Assembly (NCBI GenBank): GCA_016215625.1
Contig: JACRIW010000075.1
Coordinates: 33,373-97,372 of the forward strand
Direction of reading: 5' to 3'
Source: Candidatus Eiseniibacteriota bacterium
GTDB lineage: Bacteria > Eisenbacteria > RBG-16-71-46
Length of the DNA: 64,000 bases
Shown: positions 60,117 through 64,000 of the stretch, in pieces
How the letters are laid out: every line of letters begins with the position of its first letter
Numbering within the stretch: position 1 is the first letter of the stretch
Translations under genes and position numbers: made by a program
The notes under the pieces: model-generated
What the model saw: the letters and a program-made list of their open reading frames with translations, nothing else
What the model was told of the DNA's origin: nothing
Database searches by the model: none

Positions 60117-61043
60117 ATGCCGTCCCCCCGCGCGCACCGCATGGTCGCGCGCACCGCAACGCTCACCGCCATCCTCATGTTCCTGCTGATCGTCGTGGGC
60201 TCCATCGTGCGCACGACGGGGTCCGGGCTGTCGTGCCCGGATTGGCCGCTGTGCCACGGGCAGCTCATCCCGCCGATGCAGTTCAACATCCTGATGGAGT
60301 GGGGGCACCGCCTGCTCGCGCTGCTCGTCGGCCTGCTGCTGGCCGCGACCGTTGCCCTCGTCGTGGCGAATCGCGACGCGCGCGCACGGTACGGCGGGCT
60401 GGCCGCGCTCTCGGTGGCGCTCTACTTCTCGCAGGCCCTGCTCGGCGCGCTGACCGTGTGGAAGCTGCTCGACCCGTCGGTCGTCAGCGGCCACCTCGCC
60501 GTGGGCCTGCTGCTGTTCGCCACCTTCGTCACGCTCGCGACGCTCGCGCACGGAGAGGGTCGCGAACCGGGAGAGGGCGCCCGGCCCGCCGGACTGCTGC
60601 CGCTGTTCGCGCTCGCGACGCTGCTCGTCTGGTTCCAGGCGGTGCTCGGCGGCATGGTGAGCACGAACCACGCGAGTCTCGCCTGTCCCGACTGGCCGAC
60701 CTGCAACGGTGAGTGGTTCCCGCGCCTCGAGGGCCTCGTCGGCCTCCAGGTGCTGCACCGCTACGGCGCGTACGCGCTGACGATCGTGCTTCTCACCGTG
60801 GCGGTGAGCGCCGAGCGCGTGGGCGACCTGCAGGTGCGCTGGCTCGGGCGGCTCGCCGGCCGGCTCGTGCTGCTGCAGATCGCGATCGGCGTCGGCAACG
60901 TGCTGCTCGGCGTCCCGGTGTGGGTCTCGGCGCTGCACCTGGGCAACGCCGCCGCGATCCTGGCCGTGATGCTGGTCGCCACGTTGCGCCTCGCGGCGCT
61001 GCCCGTCGCGCACCAGACGCCCGCCGGGGCCGTGGCACGATGA
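60117..61043 (+). CDS. ctaA: Heme A synthase (COX15/CtaA)
   Basis: GSIVRTTGSGLSCPDWPLCHGQ, HLAVGLLLFATFVTLA, GGMVSTNHASLACPDWPTCNGEW. Confidence 0.92.
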   Translation: MPSPRAHRMVARTATLTAILMFLLIVVGSIVRTTGSGLSCPDWPLCHGQLIPPMQFNILMEWGHRLLALLVGLLLAATVALVVANRDARARYGGLAALSVALYFSQALLGALTVWKLLDPSVVSGHLAVGLLLFATFVTLATLAHGEGREPGEGARPAGLLPLFALATLLVWFQAVLGGMVSTNHASLACPDWPTCNGEWFPRLEGLVGLQVLHRYGAYALTIVLLTVAVSAERVGDLQVRWLGRLAGRLVLLQIAIGVGNVLLGVPVWVSALHLGNAAAILAVMLVATLRLAALPVAHQTPAGAVAR

Positions 61044-61942
61044 GTGTCGCCGTGATGCAGCCCTCCGCCACCCGCACGCTGCGAGCGTGGATCGAGCTCA
61101 CCAAGCCGCGCATCGTGCTGCTCGTGCTCATCACGGGCCTGCCCGCCGTGCTGCTCGCCGCCAAGGGCATGCCGCCTGCACGCGTGTTCTGGGGCGCCGG
61201 TATCGGCATCTCGCTCGCGGCCGCGGCCGCCGCCGCGCTGAACCACTACTTCGACCGCGACATCGACGGCCTGATGGTGCGCACGCGCACGCGGCCGCTG
61301 CCCTCCGGCATCCTGCAGCCGCCCGCCGCCGCCGCGTTCGGACTCCTGCTGGCGTGGTTGTCGTGGACGATCCTGACCGTCGCCTGCAATCCGCTCGCGG
61401 CCATGGCCGCGATGCTGAACATCTTCTACTACTCGATCGTCTACACGGTGTGGCTCAAGCGGCGCACGCCGCAGAACATCGTGATCGGCGGCGGCGCCGG
61501 CGCCTCGGCGCCCATCATCGCGTGGATCGCGGTGACCGGCCGGATCGAGCTACCCGCCATCCTGATCGCGGCGATCGTGTTCTTCTGGACGCCCCCGCAC
61601 TTCTGGTCGCTGTCGCTCTACCGGCGCGACGACTACGTCCGCGCGGGCATCCCGATGCTCCCGGTCACGCACGGCGAGCCGGAGACTCGGCGCCAGATCC
61701 TGCTGTACACCATCGGGCTCGTGCCGCTCACGCTCGTGGCCGGCCCGCTTTCGGGCTTCGGCCCGCTCTACCTCGGTGCCGCGGCAGTGCTGGGGGGGCT
61801 GTTCCTCGCGGGAGCGATCCGCCTGTACCGGCGGCCCGAGACCGTGCATGCCGTGCAGTTGTTCCGCTTTTCCATCGCATACCTGTTCGTGTTGTTCCTG
61901 GCCATGACCGTGGATGCCTTCCTCGGTCTTCGAGCTGCCTAG
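61040..61942 (+). CDS. ctaB: Protoheme IX farnesyltransferase (heme O synthase)
   Basis: LTKPRIVLLVLITGLP, NHYFDRDIDGLMVRTRTRPLPSG, YSIVYTVWLKRRTPQNIVIGGGAGA. Confidence 0.95.
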   Translation: MSVAVMQPSATRTLRAWIELTKPRIVLLVLITGLPAVLLAAKGMPPARVFWGAGIGISLAAAAAAALNHYFDRDIDGLMVRTRTRPLPSGILQPPAAAAFGLLLAWLSWTILTVACNPLAAMAAMLNIFYYSIVYTVWLKRRTPQNIVIGGGAGASAPIIAWIAVTGRIELPAILIAAIVFFWTPPHFWSLSLYRRDDYVRAGIPMLPVTHGEPETRRQILLYTIGLVPLTLVAGPLSGFGPLYLGAAAVLGGLFLAGAIRLYRRPETVHAVQLFRFSIAYLFVLFLAMTVDAFLGLRAA

Positions 61943-62134
61943 GCCGACACGGTCCATCCATCCGGACTCCGGCGGGAGACGGGCGCGATGTGGATATAGT
62001 CAAGGGGTAGTCAAGCCCCGCCAAATCATGTATAACGCGCCGTCCGTGTGATGGCGGAAGCCCCAGCCGACCCGTTTCCGCGAGCCGACAGGGGATATCC
62101 GTCCCCGTTTCCCCAATGGAAGCGACCCCGGGAC

Positions 62135-62797
62135 ATGGAGGATGCATTGCTCAAGAAGGCCTACATCGGATTGCTGGCCGTCGCCGCGCTGGCTGCGGTG
62201 CTCGCCGGCTGCGGAACGGCCCCGGCCACCGGAGCCGCCCAGGGCAAGCTCGTCTTCAACACCTGCGTGCCCTGTCACGGCGAGAACGGTGGGGGCAACG
62301 CCCGCCTGCGCGCGCCGGCGATCGCGGGCCTGCCGGAGTGGTACCTCGTCCGGCAGCTGCAGAACTTCCAGAAGGACGTCCGCGGCGCGCAGCGTGACGA
62401 CATGGAAGGGCACCGCATGCGCCCCATGGCGCGGTCGCTCTACCACCCGGGCGACCTCGAGGGCGTCGCGAAGTACGTCGCCGGGCTGCCGATCGTGCCG
62501 CAGGCGCAGACGATGACCGAGGGTGACAAGGCCGCGGGCGAGACGACGTACACGTCGGTCTGCATCGCGTGCCACGCCGCCGACGGCAAGGGCATGGAGG
62601 CGGTCGGTTCGCCGCGCATCGCCGGCCAGGCCGACTGGTACCTGTACCTGCAGCTCCAGAAGTTCCACAGCGGCATGCGTGGAACCCACCCCGAGGACAC
62701 CTACGGCGCGCAGATGCGGGCCATGGCGCTGACCCTCGCCGACAGCACGGCCATGAAGGACGTCGTGGCCTACATCCGCAGCATTCCGGTCAAGTGA
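62135..62797 (+). CDS. Di-heme cytochrome c (c4-like) lipoprotein
   Basis: Lipobox LAGC; CVPCH and CIACH heme motifs. Confidence 0.9.
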   Translation: MEDALLKKAYIGLLAVAALAAVLAGCGTAPATGAAQGKLVFNTCVPCHGENGGGNARLRAPAIAGLPEWYLVRQLQNFQKDVRGAQRDDMEGHRMRPMARSLYHPGDLEGVAKYVAGLPIVPQAQTMTEGDKAAGETTYTSVCIACHAADGKGMEAVGSPRIAGQADWYLYLQLQKFHSGMRGTHPEDTYGAQMRAMALTLADSTAMKDVVAYIRSIPVK

Positions 62798-62815
62798 CCC
62801 GAGGAGAACGCGCCC

Positions 62816-62938
62816 ATGGCTGACCACAGCGATCGTCCGTCCGACGACTGGGGCAACACCGTCGGCAAGTGGACCTTCATCCTCACCGTCATTCTCACGG
62901 TGCTGTACGTCGGCGCCGTGCTCCTCTACGTCCGCTGA
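62816..62938 (+). CDS. 40-aa single-TM protein within the cytochrome oxidase operon
   Basis: SD GAGGAGA; MADHSDRPSDDWGNTVGKWTFILTVILTVLYVGAVLLYVR; between cyt c and coxB; below ORF-track cutoff. Confidence 0.7.
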   Translation: MADHSDRPSDDWGNTVGKWTFILTVILTVLYVGAVLLYVR

Positions 62939-62956
62939 GAGAGGGAACGCCACCCG

Positions 62957-63718
62957 ATGCTCGAACGCTTCATCCCAGCCGCCGCGAGTTACTCCGGCGA
63001 TGTGGACCAGCTGGTCTGGCTGGTCACCATTCTCGTCGGCTTCTGGTTCATCGCCGCCGAAGCGATGTTCTTCTGGCTCATCTTCCGTTTCCGCAAGAAG
63101 GAAGGGGTCAAGGCCCAGTACATCACCGGCAAGGAAAAGCACCTCAAGCAGTGGATCAACATTCCCCACGCGCTCGTGCTCGTCTTCGACGTGTTCATCA
63201 TCATCGCGGCGATCCGCGTGTGGGTGCACATCAAGCAGACGCTTCCGCCCGCCGACCGCACCGTGCGCGTGACGTCGCAGCAGTGGGCGTGGACGTTCCA
63301 GGATCCGGGCGCTGACGACTCGCTCGACACCGAGGACGACGTCTTCACGACCGACGAGCTGCACGTCGAGAAGGACAAGACCTACCACTTCAAGCTGGAG
63401 TCGAAGGACGTGCTGCACAGCTTCTTCATTCCGGCCTTCCGCATGAAGCAGGACGCGGTCCCGGGGCGCATCTACACGGGCTGGTTCAAGCCGACGCGCG
63501 CCGGTGACTACGACATCCTGTGCGCCGAGATCTGCGGCATCGGCCACGGCGTGATGGGCGCGAAGCTCGTCGTCGAGAGCGCCGAGGAGCGCGCCGCCTG
63601 GCTCGCCGCGCACGCGCCGGCCGTGGACGAAACCGCCACGGACGCCACCGCCACGGATGCCGCGTCGACCGACGCCACTTCTTCGGATTCCACCTCGGCC
63701 GCGGCCGGGCAGCAGTGA
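62957..63718 (+). CDS. coxB: Cytochrome c oxidase subunit II
   Basis: VTSQQWAWTFQDPG, VLHSFFIPAFRMKQDAVPGR, CAEICGIGHGVM CuA ligands. Confidence 0.95.
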   Translation: MLERFIPAAASYSGDVDQLVWLVTILVGFWFIAAEAMFFWLIFRFRKKEGVKAQYITGKEKHLKQWINIPHALVLVFDVFIIIAAIRVWVHIKQTLPPADRTVRVTSQQWAWTFQDPGADDSLDTEDDVFTTDELHVEKDKTYHFKLESKDVLHSFFIPAFRMKQDAVPGRIYTGWFKPTRAGDYDILCAEICGIGHGVMGAKLVVESAEERAAWLAAHAPAVDETATDATATDAASTDATSSDSTSAAAGQQ

Positions 63719-63729
63719 CGGGGAGCGAC

Positions 63730-64000
63730 ATGGCCAACCATCACGACACGCACGACCACCACGCCGGGGCGCACGCGCACCACGACGAAGGCTGGTTCAA
63801 GAAGTACTTCTGGTCCACGGACCACAAGATCATCGGCTTCCAGTACATGTTCACCGGCATGCTGCTCGCTCTGGTCGGCGCCTTCATGGCGTACGTGTTC
63901 CGCATGCAGCTGGCATTCCCGGGCCAGTCCGTGCCGGGCTGGGGCGTGGTCTCGCCGGGCCAGTACAACATGCTGATCACGAACCACGGCAGCATCATGA
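63730..64000 (+). CDS. coxA: Cytochrome c oxidase subunit I (truncated by window end)
   Basis: STDHKIIGFQYMFTGMLLALVGAFMAYVFRMQLAFPGQ...HGSIM. Confidence 0.93.
   Translation, partial: MANHHDTHDHHAGAHAHHDEGWFKKYFWSTDHKIIGFQYMFTGMLLALVGAFMAYVFRMQLAFPGQSVPGWGVVSPGQYNMLITNHGSIM

Noticed and set aside
62000-63613. 537-aa minus-strand ORF opposite cyt c/coxB
   Set aside because: Shadow ORF; plus strand has heme and CuA motifs.

Overview
This is a 64 kb window of a gene-dense, very high-GC bacterial chromosome. The secreted proteins with FlgD-like C-termini, the Hyf-like complex and the SUF/COX loci suggest a Gram-negative lineage; taxonomy is inference only. Main loci, left to right: kdpDE; site-2 protease; phosphodiester-glycosidase-like protein; NUDIX; a MenAT1-like (Rv0078A/B-like) toxin-antitoxin pair; SpmA/SpmB-type fusion; DUF4397 lipoprotein; PNPOx; saccharopine-dehydrogenase-like; DUF4032; OmpA. 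An accessory island (~15.4-25.16 kb) follows. It carries a secreted propeller-like protein, a ~2360-aa teneurin-like Rhs/YD/NHL protein with a putative papain-like C-terminal toxin, and a small membrane ORF that may be its immunity protein. Next come an OPT transporter, a cysteine-rich MerR regulator heading a full SUF operon (sufA-like, C, B, D, S, U, Rieske, SufT-like), an orphan ~1 kb intergenic region with a periodic CGAGGGGG motif, GT2, EamA, metalloprotease, MutT, a six-gene membrane-bound Hyf/group-4-hydrogenase-like cluster, SDR, a GIDE/GIDE/LemA cluster, Gfo/Idh, GH1, MFS, squalene/phytoene synthase, two tandem paralogous secreted TIM-barrel-like hydrolases, and a ctaA-ctaB-cyt c-coxB-coxA locus running off the right edge. 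The strongest new observation is that the Rhs island is bounded by a direct repeat. A 93-nt remnant of the OPT transporter 3' end (15341-15433) matches the intact gene end (25165-25257) with four differences, all synonymous.
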